This document shows positions 30,267 to 38,978 of a stretch of 64,000 nucleotides of DNA, piece by piece (the first letter of the stretch is position 1; every line of letters begins with the position of its first letter). The position numbers were made by a program, and so were the translations under genes. The stretch covers positions 62,001 to 126,000 of the forward strand of contig JADGFI010000006.1 in the NCBI GenBank assembly GCA_016743945.1, in the 5' to 3' direction. The notes beneath the pieces were generated by a model. That model was not told where the DNA came from. It saw only the letters and a list, made by a program, of their open reading frames with translations, and made no database searches. This stretch comes from Desulfobacteraceae bacterium. Its GTDB lineage: Bacteria; Desulfobacterota; Desulfobacteria; Desulfobacterales; Desulfobacteraceae.

Positions 30267-31493
30267 ATGCCGCATAAAATAATCAAACCGGAATTACTCG
30301 CACCGGCTGGAAATTTTGAAAAACTTGAAATTGCCATCCACTACGGAGCAGATGCAATTTATCTTGCTGGAAAAGATTTCAGTCTTAGAAATTTTTCAGG
30401 AAATTTCACGGACTCAGAGTTGATGGAAGCAGTTCGAACTGCCCATGATGCCAATGTAAAAGTTTATCTGGCCTGTAATATTTATTCAAGAAACCACGAA
30501 CAATCTAAAATCAGAACATTTTTGGAAAAGATAGGGCGAATCCAACCCGACGCCATCATCATATCAGACCCCGGGATTATCATGCTGGCCCAGGAGATCA
30601 TTCCCCACATTGATATTCATTTGAGCACCCAGGCCAATACAACTAATTTCAATACCGCCCTCTTTTGGCAGAAACTCGGGGTTAAGCGCGTAAATCTGGC
30701 CAGGGAATTATCCTTAGATGAGATTAGCGAGATAGCCCAAAATGCCCAAATAGAGACCGAGACCTTTATCCATGGCGCCATGTGTATTTCATATTCCGGC
30801 AGATGCCTGCTCAGCAATGTTTTAAGCAACAGAGACAGCAATAGAGGTCTTTGCAGCCATCCTTGCCGATGGAAATATGCAGTGGTTGAAGAATTACGGC
30901 CCAATGAATTTCATCCATTGATGGAAGATTCCAGGGGGGCATACATCTTTAATTCAAAAGACCTGTGCATGATTGACCATATTCCCGCTTTAATCGGTGC
31001 CCAGATTTCCTCATTGAAAATCGAAGGCAGGATGAAAGGTATCAACTACCTGGCATCGGTGGTAAAAACCTATCGGAATGCCATTGACGCCTATATGGCG
31101 AACCCACAAGGATATAGGGTCACAGAAGAATGGCGAAGAGAACTTTTTCAGGTGTATCACAGGGCCTATTCCACTGGATTTTATTTTGGCAACCCAGAGG
31201 AGCAAGCACCCAATTATGAGAACATCCACCAGGGAAAAATCCACAGTTTTATTGGCAAGGTTCTGGCAAGTGTAAAGGGAGAGGGGAACCGCTTTCTCGT
31301 TGAAATCCGAAATAAAATCAATAGAAATGACCGGATCGAAATCCTCACCCCGAAAGAACCGGCCATGAAATCCGATATATTGGAATTATCCGACCCAGAT
31401 CAGAATCCCATTGAAAACGCCCAACCAAACACCCGGGCGATAATGGAGTTTGCGCATCATTGCCAGCCCAACGATATCATTCGGAAAATATAA
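30267..31493 (+). CDS. trhP: U32 family protein, TrhP-like tRNA uridine hydroxylation factor
   Basis: A 408-residue U32 family protein. The N-terminus PELLAPAGNFEKLEIAIHYG and the U32 signature ETFIHGAMCISYSGRCLLS (about residues 167-185) are clear, followed by CSHPCRW and SLKIEGR. The closest family I recognise is YegQ/TrhP, which makes 5-hydroxyuridine at tRNA position 34 using prephenate. Conserved cysteines in the signature and at CSHPC are consistent with the iron-sulfur site proposed for it. The frame is open back into the tRNA-Arg gene via a GTG, but ATG 30267 is the family start; it has no clear Shine-Dalgarno. Paralogues (RlhA, UbiU/V) are the alternatives. Confidence 0.82.
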   Translation: MPHKIIKPELLAPAGNFEKLEIAIHYGADAIYLAGKDFSLRNFSGNFTDSELMEAVRTAHDANVKVYLACNIYSRNHEQSKIRTFLEKIGRIQPDAIIISDPGIIMLAQEIIPHIDIHLSTQANTTNFNTALFWQKLGVKRVNLARELSLDEISEIAQNAQIETETFIHGAMCISYSGRCLLSNVLSNRDSNRGLCSHPCRWKYAVVEELRPNEFHPLMEDSRGAYIFNSKDLCMIDHIPALIGAQISSLKIEGRMKGINYLASVVKTYRNAIDAYMANPQGYRVTEEWRRELFQVYHRAYSTGFYFGNPEEQAPNYENIHQGKIHSFIGKVLASVKGEGNRFLVEIRNKINRNDRIEILTPKEPAMKSDILELSDPDQNPIENAQPNTRAIMEFAHHCQPNDIIRKI

Positions 31494-31514
31494 ATACGCC
31501 CGCCTATTCTTAAT

Positions 31515-31543
31515 TTGACTTTCTATCCGATTTTTTGTAAATT
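31515..31543 (+). promoter_or_regulatory. Candidate promoter of the chemosensory operon
   Basis: TTGACT (31515-31520) and TAAATT (31538-31543) are separated by 17 bases and lie about 58 bases before the cheA start. They match consensus at 5 of 6 and 4 of 6. It is the only good candidate before the seven-gene run. Confidence 0.5.
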
Positions 31544-31600
31544 ATATAGCAATCAAAATTTTTTTACCATTTCGAGAATAAACCTTTCGGGAGATTAAAT

Positions 31601-34600
31601 ATGTTTGAAGACGACGAAACCCTGCAAATGTATATTGAAGAATCATTGGATCATCTTGGCGATATTGAAAGTGATCTTTTGACCATTGAAGAAGCCGGAG
31701 AAAACATAGACCTGGACCTAGTGAACAATGTCTTCAGGGCGGCCCATTCTGTTAAAGGCGGAGCTGGGTTTATGGGACTGACGACTATAAAAGACCTGTC
31801 CCATCACCTCGAGAATGTACTAGGTCTGATTCGAACCAACGAACTCATACCCGACTCAACCAGAATCTCTGTTCTCCTAAAAGGCTTTGATAAACTTGAG
31901 ACTCTGTTAAAGAACATTGAAACCAGCAATGATGTTGATGTTTCTGACCATATCGCAGCCCTGGAAAATATAACAAAGTCATCCCTGCCGGAAACGCAGC
32001 AGGACATGGTTTCTGAAGTGATTAATATTGTTCTCCAGGACGGTAGAATTTTTCAACAGGTTTCCCTTTATGAAATTGAAAAGTACAAAGCTGAAGGAAA
32101 AAATCTCTTTCTGGTTGAGTATGATCTAATCAATGATATTCAACGCAAAGGGAAAAATCCCATTGAAGTTTTGAACAGTCTCCAGAAAACCGGAACCATT
32201 ATTGACTCCAGGATTGACTTTGACTCGGTGGGTACACTTGACGATACGGCCGTTCCAAGCAGGATTCCGTTTCAAGTTCTTTTTGCCTCCATCATCGAGT
32301 ATGATATGACCGAGACGCTTTTTGATATCAACAAACGATATATCCATGCCATCACAGATCAAATGATTGTTTCTACATCAGCAATTGAAGTAGTCCCCCA
32401 GTCAATGGCCTTGGCAGGCAAAGCAGAACCGGAAGTTCTGATACAACAAGAAAAAACAGCAAGCCCCCCCCAAACGGTTCTCGACCCCCCGGCACCAAAA
32501 ACCACCGTCGCCCAGGCAGCCTCCCCGGCGGCACCTCCCAAAGAGGTCGGCAAGATAGCAAAGGAAACTGTCAAGCCTGTTGAAAAAGATCTTCAGGTCG
32601 CTGCAAAGACCCAGACATCGTTAAGGGTCAATGTGGGGCTCCTTGATACCCTCATGAATCTTGCTGGAGAACTCGTTTTAAGCAGGAACCAATTGCTTCA
32701 GGGAATCAACTCTTCCAATTCAAAAGCAACTGAAGTGTCTGGGCAGAGAATAGATATGATCACCTCTGAACTTCAAGAAGCGATCATGAAAACGAGGATG
32801 CAGCCCATCGCCAATATTCTTAATAAATTCACCCGGGTGGTAAGGGACCTTTCCCAGCAGCTGGGCAAAACCATTGAACTTGAAATCGAAGGTAAAGATG
32901 TTGAACTTGACAAAACCATTCTCGAATCCATAAATGACCCCTTAACCCATCTGGTTCGAAACTCAGTTGACCATGGAATCGAAACCCCCTTGGAAAGAGA
33001 ACAGATGGGCAAGCAGCCCACGGGTACCATTATGTTGAAAGCCTTTCACGAGGCGGGTCAGGTGAATCTTGTCATTTCAGATGACGGGAAAGGGTTATAC
33101 CCGGAAAAAATCTCAGCGTCAGCCATTGACAAGGGCCTTGTAACCGAGCAGCAGGTGGCGGATATGTCAGAAAAAAACAAGATGGAATTGATTTTTCTGC
33201 CCGGTTTTTCAACGGCCAAAGAAGTGACGGATGTGTCCGGCAGAGGGGTGGGCATGGATGTGGTGGTTACCAATATTGAAACCCTTGGGGGCATCATAGA
33301 ACTGGATTCCACCCCCGGACAGGGGACCACTATTCAGATTAAACTCCCCTTGACCCTGGCCATTATCCCAAGCCAAATCACCTCGGTGGGCAATGAACGC
33401 TATGCCCTGCCCCAGGTAAACCTGAATGAATTGCTCAGGATCCCGGCTGCCCAGGTAAAAGAAAAAATTGAAACCGTCGGCGATGCAGCAGTTGTTCGCC
33501 TGAGGGGAGAATTGCTTCCTTTATTGAATCTGTCGGAAATGCTTGGTATTGAACGAACATATACAGACTCCAAAGGGAAGAAAGTGCATCGTGACAGGAG
33601 AGAAAGCACAGCTGATCGGCGTTCCAAACACCATTTGACGACAGAAGACGCCTTATCCGATGCACCAGATGCCCCCCCTGTTGAAAGGGAAAAAAAAGAC
33701 AGGCGTTACCATGCCGCCAGCGCCATTAACATTGCCGTTGTTTCAGCCGGTGCCTTTAAGTACGGCCTGATTGTAGATCAATTACATGATTCAGAAGAAA
33801 TTGTTGTCAAGCCTGTGGGACGCCACCTGAAAAAATGTGCTGCCTATGCTGGTGCCACCATTATGGGTGATGGTAAGGTTGCCCTGATCCTTGACATTTC
33901 AAATCTTGCCCAAATGGCAGACCTTTCTACCATATTTGAAGCTGGCCAGGTCGCCAAGGCAGCGGAAGCTGCCGCTGCCGCTGCAAAGGATCAGGTGGCC
34001 CTGCTAACCTTTAAAAACGGCGAAAAAGAACATTTTGCAGCCCCCCTTAATCTTGTTGAACGGATAGAAAGGATACAGACCTCTGACATCGAACAGATTG
34101 GTAACAAAAAAGTGGTTCAGTACAGAGGCGGGGCATTGCCCCTGTACGAGCTGGCCCAGGTGGCTGATTTCAGTCCCTTGTCCCAAAAAGAACAGCAGGA
34201 AGTCATTGTCTTCAAAGTAAAAGACAGAGAACTTGGCCTCATGGTAACCCCACCGATAGATGCCATGGAACTATCCCTGGATATTGATCCATCAACCCTA
34301 AAGCAGACAGCAATCAGCGGGTCCATGATCATCAATGGACATACCACCTTGTTAGTGGATATTTTTGAGATGATCAAAACATTGAACCCGGATTGGTTTG
34401 TCCAGGAAGCAAACGTTGCCGCAGAAATGGCCAAAGACGGAGAAAAAATAATTCTTTTTGCTGAAGATTCTGCTTTTTTCAGAAACCAGGTCAAAGGATT
34501 CATAGAAGAAGACGGATTCAAGGTTATTGAAGCGGAAGACGGGCTGATTGCCTGGGAATTGCTAAAGGAACGGGTTGACGAAATTGACCTGGTTCTTACG

Positions 34601-34813
34601 GACCTTGAAATGCCGAACATGGATGGATTTGAATTCACCAAACGAATTAAAGAGAATCCAGAATACGCTCACCTCAAGGTTATTGCATTAACGTCTTTGG
34701 CAAGTGAGGCACATATTGAAAAGGGTAAAACCGTGGGGATTGATGACTATCAAATCAAGTTGGACAGGGAAAAATTGATGAAAACGGTTCGGAAACACCT
34801 GAATCTATCCTAA
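31601..34813 (+). CDS. cheA: Hybrid chemosensory histidine kinase CheA with C-terminal receiver
   Basis: A 1070-residue hybrid CheA, far longer than the ~650-residue Escherichia coli form. Domains in order: HPt with phosphorylatable His49 in FRAAHSVKGGAGFMG; a P2-like segment (about 135-260); an Ala/Pro-rich linker (about 280-335); a dimerisation helix; an HATPase with N-box HLVRNSVDHGIET, DDGKGL and GRGVGMDVV; a CheW-like domain interrupted by a charged insert near 655-700; a second CheW-like domain (about 795-925); and a receiver with Asp1001 in LVLTDLEMPNMDGFEF. No membrane segment is visible, so it would be cytoplasmic and need a receptor encoded elsewhere. cheW follows with AAGGAG spacing. 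Confidence 0.93.
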   Translation: MFEDDETLQMYIEESLDHLGDIESDLLTIEEAGENIDLDLVNNVFRAAHSVKGGAGFMGLTTIKDLSHHLENVLGLIRTNELIPDSTRISVLLKGFDKLETLLKNIETSNDVDVSDHIAALENITKSSLPETQQDMVSEVINIVLQDGRIFQQVSLYEIEKYKAEGKNLFLVEYDLINDIQRKGKNPIEVLNSLQKTGTIIDSRIDFDSVGTLDDTAVPSRIPFQVLFASIIEYDMTETLFDINKRYIHAITDQMIVSTSAIEVVPQSMALAGKAEPEVLIQQEKTASPPQTVLDPPAPKTTVAQAASPAAPPKEVGKIAKETVKPVEKDLQVAAKTQTSLRVNVGLLDTLMNLAGELVLSRNQLLQGINSSNSKATEVSGQRIDMITSELQEAIMKTRMQPIANILNKFTRVVRDLSQQLGKTIELEIEGKDVELDKTILESINDPLTHLVRNSVDHGIETPLEREQMGKQPTGTIMLKAFHEAGQVNLVISDDGKGLYPEKISASAIDKGLVTEQQVADMSEKNKMELIFLPGFSTAKEVTDVSGRGVGMDVVVTNIETLGGIIELDSTPGQGTTIQIKLPLTLAIIPSQITSVGNERYALPQVNLNELLRIPAAQVKEKIETVGDAAVVRLRGELLPLLNLSEMLGIERTYTDSKGKKVHRDRRESTADRRSKHHLTTEDALSDAPDAPPVEREKKDRRYHAASAINIAVVSAGAFKYGLIVDQLHDSEEIVVKPVGRHLKKCAAYAGATIMGDGKVALILDISNLAQMADLSTIFEAGQVAKAAEAAAAAAKDQVALLTFKNGEKEHFAAPLNLVERIERIQTSDIEQIGNKKVVQYRGGALPLYELAQVADFSPLSQKEQQEVIVFKVKDRELGLMVTPPIDAMELSLDIDPSTLKQTAISGSMIINGHTTLLVDIFEMIKTLNPDWFVQEANVAAEMAKDGEKIILFAEDSAFFRNQVKGFIEEDGFKVIEAEDGLIAWELLKERVDEIDLVLTDLEMPNMDGFEFTKRIKENPEYAHLKVIALTSLASEAHIEKGKTVGIDDYQIKLDREKLMKTVRKHLNLS

Positions 34814-34847
34814 TTTCTTTTTTTTTTCACCCTCTAAGGAGAAACAA

Positions 34848-35297
34848 ATGACAGAGATGAATAAAGACAGCGCTTCTAAAGATATTGAGTTTGCCACCTT
34901 CTATGTTGGAGGAGCACTTTGTGGCATCGATATTCTAAACATACAAGAGATAAACAAAAACTTTGAAATTACCAAAGTACCCCAGGCGTCTGATTATGTG
35001 GAAGGGATTTTAAACCTAAGGGGAAGAATCGTAACCATTATTGATCTGGGAAAAAAACTGGGCCTTGATCCGGTTAACAAAGACAAAGACAACCGGAATA
35101 TCATTGTAAATTCCGATGATGAACACATTGGCCTGTTGGTTGGCTCAATCAGCGACGTGGTTCTGGCGCAAAAAAATGATATTGAACCCGCACCATCGAA
35201 TATAGGCGGTGCAAAGGGAAAATTTTTCCAGGGTGTTTTAAAGACAGAAACCCAGCTAATCGGAATTTTGGACATCGATGAGGTTCTCAAAGACTAA
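34848..35297 (+). CDS. cheW: Chemosensory coupling protein CheW
   Basis: A 149-residue single-domain CheW that would link receptors to CheA. The core segments GIDILNIQEI and VEGILNLRGRIVTIIDLGKK are typical. An AAGGAG lies 8 bases before the ATG. Its TAA overlaps the cheB ATG by one base (TAATG), so translation is coupled. Confidence 0.94.
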   Translation: MTEMNKDSASKDIEFATFYVGGALCGIDILNIQEINKNFEITKVPQASDYVEGILNLRGRIVTIIDLGKKLGLDPVNKDKDNRNIIVNSDDEHIGLLVGSISDVVLAQKNDIEPAPSNIGGAKGKFFQGVLKTETQLIGILDIDEVLKD

Positions 35298-36385
35298 TGG
35301 GGATTCTAAGAGTACTGGTGGTAGATGACACCATTGTCTACAGAAAAATTGTGGGGGATGTTCTAAAAGCAATACCCGGGGTGGAGGTGGTGGGGACCGC
35401 CAATAATGGGAAAATTGCCCTTTCCAAAATCAACACGTTAAAACCCGATTTAGTGACCCTTGATATTGAAATGCCGCAAATGAGTGGAATTGAGGTGCTC
35501 CAGGAACTCCAGCAGCACGCCTCCCCTCCAAGGGTCATCATGCTGTCCACCTTGACCCGGGAAGGCAGCGAAATGACGATCAAGGCCCTGGAACTGGGGG
35601 CTTTTGATTTTGTTCCCAAACCCGATGCCGGTACAATGGCCGATAATATGCTCAAGGTAAAACAGGCGATCGAACCCATTGTCACCGCCTTGAAACGCAA
35701 AAAAACAACCCGACTTGGCCTTCGCCCTAGGATGGCCCCCATAAAACGGGCCGACCAGAGACACCCCACGGCGCCTGACACCAAGGTTCAACGTCTCAGA
35801 AAAACAAAATCCGAGATCGTCGGCATTGGCATCTCCACCGGCGGCCCCAATGCCCTGACACGGATGATTCCCATGCTGCCCGGCAATTTTAAAGCCCCCA
35901 TCCTCATTGTCCAGCATATGCCGCCCATGTTCACAGCCTCCCTGGCCAACAGCCTGAACAACAAGAGCCAGCTGGATATCAAGGAAGCCGAAGATGGAGA
36001 TCTCATTATTCCCGGCCGGGTTCTGATTGCCCCGGGTGGAAAGCAAATGAAAATTGTGGCAGGCCAGGACGGCCTTTCCCGAAAAATAAAGATAACAGAC
36101 GATCCTCCGGAAAATAGCTGCAAACCATCGGTGGACTATTTGTTCCGATCTATTGCCCAGCACTATGTGGGCCGCGCAACAGGCGTAATCATGACCGGAA
36201 TGGGGTCTGACGGTTCAAAGGGACTTGCCCAAATGAAAAAAAATGGCAGCCATGTCATTGCCCAGGATGAAGAGAGCTGTACGGTTTTTGGCATGCCAAA
36301 AGCGCCCATTGAATCGGGTATTGTCGATGTGATCGCTCCTTTGGATAAAATAGCGAATGAAATTCTCAAAACCGTTATTTCCTAA
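35297..36385 (+). CDS. cheB: Receptor methylesterase/deamidase CheB
   Basis: A 362-residue CheB. The N-terminal receiver has Asp56 in LVTLDIEMPQMSG. After a basic linker the C-terminal methylesterase has the triad Ser180 (GISTGGP), His207 (IVQHMP) and Asp305 (MTGMGSDG). It removes methyl groups that CheR adds to receptor glutamates, for adaptation. Its presence implies that methylated receptors exist elsewhere in the genome. Confidence 0.96.
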   Translation: MGILRVLVVDDTIVYRKIVGDVLKAIPGVEVVGTANNGKIALSKINTLKPDLVTLDIEMPQMSGIEVLQELQQHASPPRVIMLSTLTREGSEMTIKALELGAFDFVPKPDAGTMADNMLKVKQAIEPIVTALKRKKTTRLGLRPRMAPIKRADQRHPTAPDTKVQRLRKTKSEIVGIGISTGGPNALTRMIPMLPGNFKAPILIVQHMPPMFTASLANSLNNKSQLDIKEAEDGDLIIPGRVLIAPGGKQMKIVAGQDGLSRKIKITDDPPENSCKPSVDYLFRSIAQHYVGRATGVIMTGMGSDGSKGLAQMKKNGSHVIAQDEESCTVFGMPKAPIESGIVDVIAPLDKIANEILKTVIS

Positions 36386-36417
36386 CCCGTAACACCTATT
36401 TATACCAAGCTAAATCT

Positions 36418-37263
36418 ATGACAAAAATTAAAGTAACGCCAAGCGAATTTAAAGATTTTTCTAAATATATTCTGGATATATCAGGGATTGCACTTGATGT
36501 GGGCAAAGAATATTTGCTGGAAACCCGTCTGGGTCCGATTCTCAACCGTCTGGGATATGGATCCTATGTGGAATTACTGAGAAAGGCCAAATCTGATTTT
36601 AAAAAAGAATTAGAAAATGAAATCATAGATGCTATTTCAACCAATGAAACCTATTTTTTCAGGGACAAATCTCCGTTTCAGTTATTGCAACATAAAATTT
36701 TTCCGGATCTCATTGATAAGCGATCCTCAAAAAACACTGCTTTAAAACCGACCCTTCGGCTGTGGAGCGCTGCTAACTCAACTGGCCAGGAAATATACTC
36801 CATTGCCATGACCCTGCTTGAAATGGGGGTCACGTCTAGAGATTATACTATAAAACTCTATGGAACGGATATATCCGATGCGGCAATTGCCCAGGCCAGT
36901 TACGGTCTGTATAACAAATTTGAGGTGGCCAGGGGGCTTGATCCCGGTCGTTTGAACAAATATTTTGATGCACATGAAGACCGATATAAAATCAAGGATG
37001 AACTCCGGGCCATGGTCCAGTTTAAAAAAATGAATCTCATGAAACCCTTTATGGGCATGGGCAAATTTGATATCATTTTGTGCAGAAATGTGATGATCTA
37101 TTTTACCACTCAGGATCGAAGAAAGATTTATCAAAATATTTCCAAGGTTCTTGAACCGGATGGCTACCTTCTCATCGGTTCCACAGAATCCCTTGTAAAC
37201 GACACAGATCTCTATGTATCCAATAAATATCTCAACTCGATTTTTTACCAGTTCAAACCATAA
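36418..37263 (+). CDS. cheR: Receptor methyltransferase CheR
   Basis: A 281-residue CheR: a helical N-terminal domain, then an S-adenosylmethionine-dependent methyltransferase fold. The conserved segments are ISTNETYFFRD, LRLWSAANSTGQEIYSIAM (the SAM-binding part) and FDIILCRNVMIYF. It lacks the C-terminal TPR extension of some CheR proteins. It is encoded 32 bases after cheB. Confidence 0.95.
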   Translation: MTKIKVTPSEFKDFSKYILDISGIALDVGKEYLLETRLGPILNRLGYGSYVELLRKAKSDFKKELENEIIDAISTNETYFFRDKSPFQLLQHKIFPDLIDKRSSKNTALKPTLRLWSAANSTGQEIYSIAMTLLEMGVTSRDYTIKLYGTDISDAAIAQASYGLYNKFEVARGLDPGRLNKYFDAHEDRYKIKDELRAMVQFKKMNLMKPFMGMGKFDIILCRNVMIYFTTQDRRKIYQNISKVLEPDGYLLIGSTESLVNDTDLYVSNKYLNSIFYQFKP

Positions 37264-37295
37264 CACCAGGTTAAACCATAACAAAGGTCTTGCCC

Positions 37296-38978
37296 ATGAG
37301 TTCCACCACCCCTGAAGATTTTGACAAAAATTTTATTGCCGAGCTGATTTTTTGTCTCAATCAGGAAGATATTGTAAAAGCCAAAGCACTGCTTCAGTTT
37401 GCCGCTGATTCCATCATCAGCACAGATGTTCAAAAAAAAGCCATGGCAGAACTTGCCAAGGGATCTGAACAGGTTGTACTCCCCCTTCTTGAATACCTGA
37501 CCAAAATTGAAATTTCCGATCCAAAAATACAGGAAGCCCTGTACGAGCTCATTCTTGACAAGGCATACGGGAATACCGAACTGGTCATTGCCTATATTAC
37601 AAAAAACGAAAAAAAGGCCAGACTCCTGTTTTTAAAAGCGGCTGGAGAGCTCTCATTGATGGAGACAGCCCCCATCTTAAAACAGATTATATCCACGGAC
37701 AAGGATCCTCAAATCCTTGGGGCTGCCATCCAGTCCCTTGGTACCCTCAGGCTGCCGGAATCACTTGATACCTTTGGGCACATGACAGCTCACCCTGACC
37801 GCGAGGTCAAAAAAGCAGCCATTTTTGCCATATCAGAAACCGGTAACCAAGATGCGGTTGACCGGATCATGGGATTCCTTGGGGAAGATGCGCAAACCAA
37901 TAAACTGGCAGTGGAAGCCCTGGCTGAAATGCAGGATCTTTACGCCCTTGAGCAGCTGACCTCTCTTTTAAGTTCATCCATCACCATTGTCCGGGATACT
38001 GCCATAGATCAATTATTGAAACTGGGTACCAAATCCACCCCCATTCTTACCCGGGCATTTAAAAATGCCCAGGCAGATTATCTGGTTCACCTGATTACCA
38101 CCCTGGGATATATTGGGGATCCAGCGGCCATTATTCCCATACTGGATATCATCAATACCCAGCCCAAGGATGCCAATATCCGTCAGGCAGCCTATGAGGC
38201 CATGGAAAGGATTCCCTCCCCCAAAACAGCCATGTGTCTGGCCCAGGGATTACAGGATCCGGTTGAGGCGGTTCGAATGTCTGCAGCCAGGGCCATAGAC
38301 AGGAACCTGTCCAAGCCCCTGGTTGCGGGACTTAAAAATATTGTCCGGGCCGGATCCGTTGATGCTCAAAATGCAGTTTCAGCCCTCATTGATGCAGCGT
38401 CCGAAAATATATTTAATTTCCTTGTGGAAGAAGAAACTTTCCTGGACCTTGCCCAACAACACATCACCCAAAATGCGGATCCTGCTACTCGGAAATTCTT
38501 TTTGAAAAAAATGCACAGTCTTGGGAAAAAAGAATTTGCCCCCCGGATTACCACAAAGGCCCCCCCGGAAATCGCTTCCACAAACACGGCCAAAATAATT
38601 GTGGTGGATGATTCAAAAATGATGCTCAAACTCTACCAGAACAAATTAACGGCCCTGGGATTTATCCCCCAGACCTTTGATCGTCCTGAAGATGCCATTC
38701 CTCAAATTCTTGCCACCCAACCGGATCTGGTCATCACAGACCTGAACATGCCCAACATCAGTGGCCTAGAACTTACCCGGGAAATCCGGAAAAAATTTAC
38801 CCGTCAACAGGTGCCGGTTCTCATGATCACAACCCAAAGCGATTTTGTAGAAGAAGAGAAGGGTGACATGCGGGTAGATGACACCCTTCTGACAAAATCC
38901 GGAATCAATATCATCCTTCATAAACCATTTACAGATAATGATTTCAAACAAGCGATCACTCGATTTCTGGCCCCCTAA
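37296..38978 (+). CDS. HEAT-repeat protein with C-terminal receiver domain
   Basis: A 560-residue protein. Residues ~50-400 are helical HEAT/PBS-lyase-type repeats, for example GAAIQSLGTLRLPESLDTF and RQAAYEAMERIPSPKTAMC. A CheY-like receiver spans ~430-560 with Asp482 in LVITDLNMPNISGLEL and a conserved Lys-Pro near the end (ILHKPFTD). The start is ATG 37296 with AAAGG upstream; an in-frame TTG lies 6 bases earlier. Its place after cheR suggests it is the response regulator of this pathway, with the HEAT part as a protein-binding output. That role is inferred. Its TAA overlaps the next start by one base. Confidence 0.88.
   Translation: MSSTTPEDFDKNFIAELIFCLNQEDIVKAKALLQFAADSIISTDVQKKAMAELAKGSEQVVLPLLEYLTKIEISDPKIQEALYELILDKAYGNTELVIAYITKNEKKARLLFLKAAGELSLMETAPILKQIISTDKDPQILGAAIQSLGTLRLPESLDTFGHMTAHPDREVKKAAIFAISETGNQDAVDRIMGFLGEDAQTNKLAVEALAEMQDLYALEQLTSLLSSSITIVRDTAIDQLLKLGTKSTPILTRAFKNAQADYLVHLITTLGYIGDPAAIIPILDIINTQPKDANIRQAAYEAMERIPSPKTAMCLAQGLQDPVEAVRMSAARAIDRNLSKPLVAGLKNIVRAGSVDAQNAVSALIDAASENIFNFLVEEETFLDLAQQHITQNADPATRKFFLKKMHSLGKKEFAPRITTKAPPEIASTNTAKIIVVDDSKMMLKLYQNKLTALGFIPQTFDRPEDAIPQILATQPDLVITDLNMPNISGLELTREIRKKFTRQQVPVLMITTQSDFVEEEKGDMRVDDTLLTKSGINIILHKPFTDNDFKQAITRFLAP

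Noticed and set aside
35450..36163. A ~237-codon minus-strand frame inside cheB
   Set aside because: It is antisense to a complete CheB with all catalytic residues; composition and lack of motifs mark it as a shadow.
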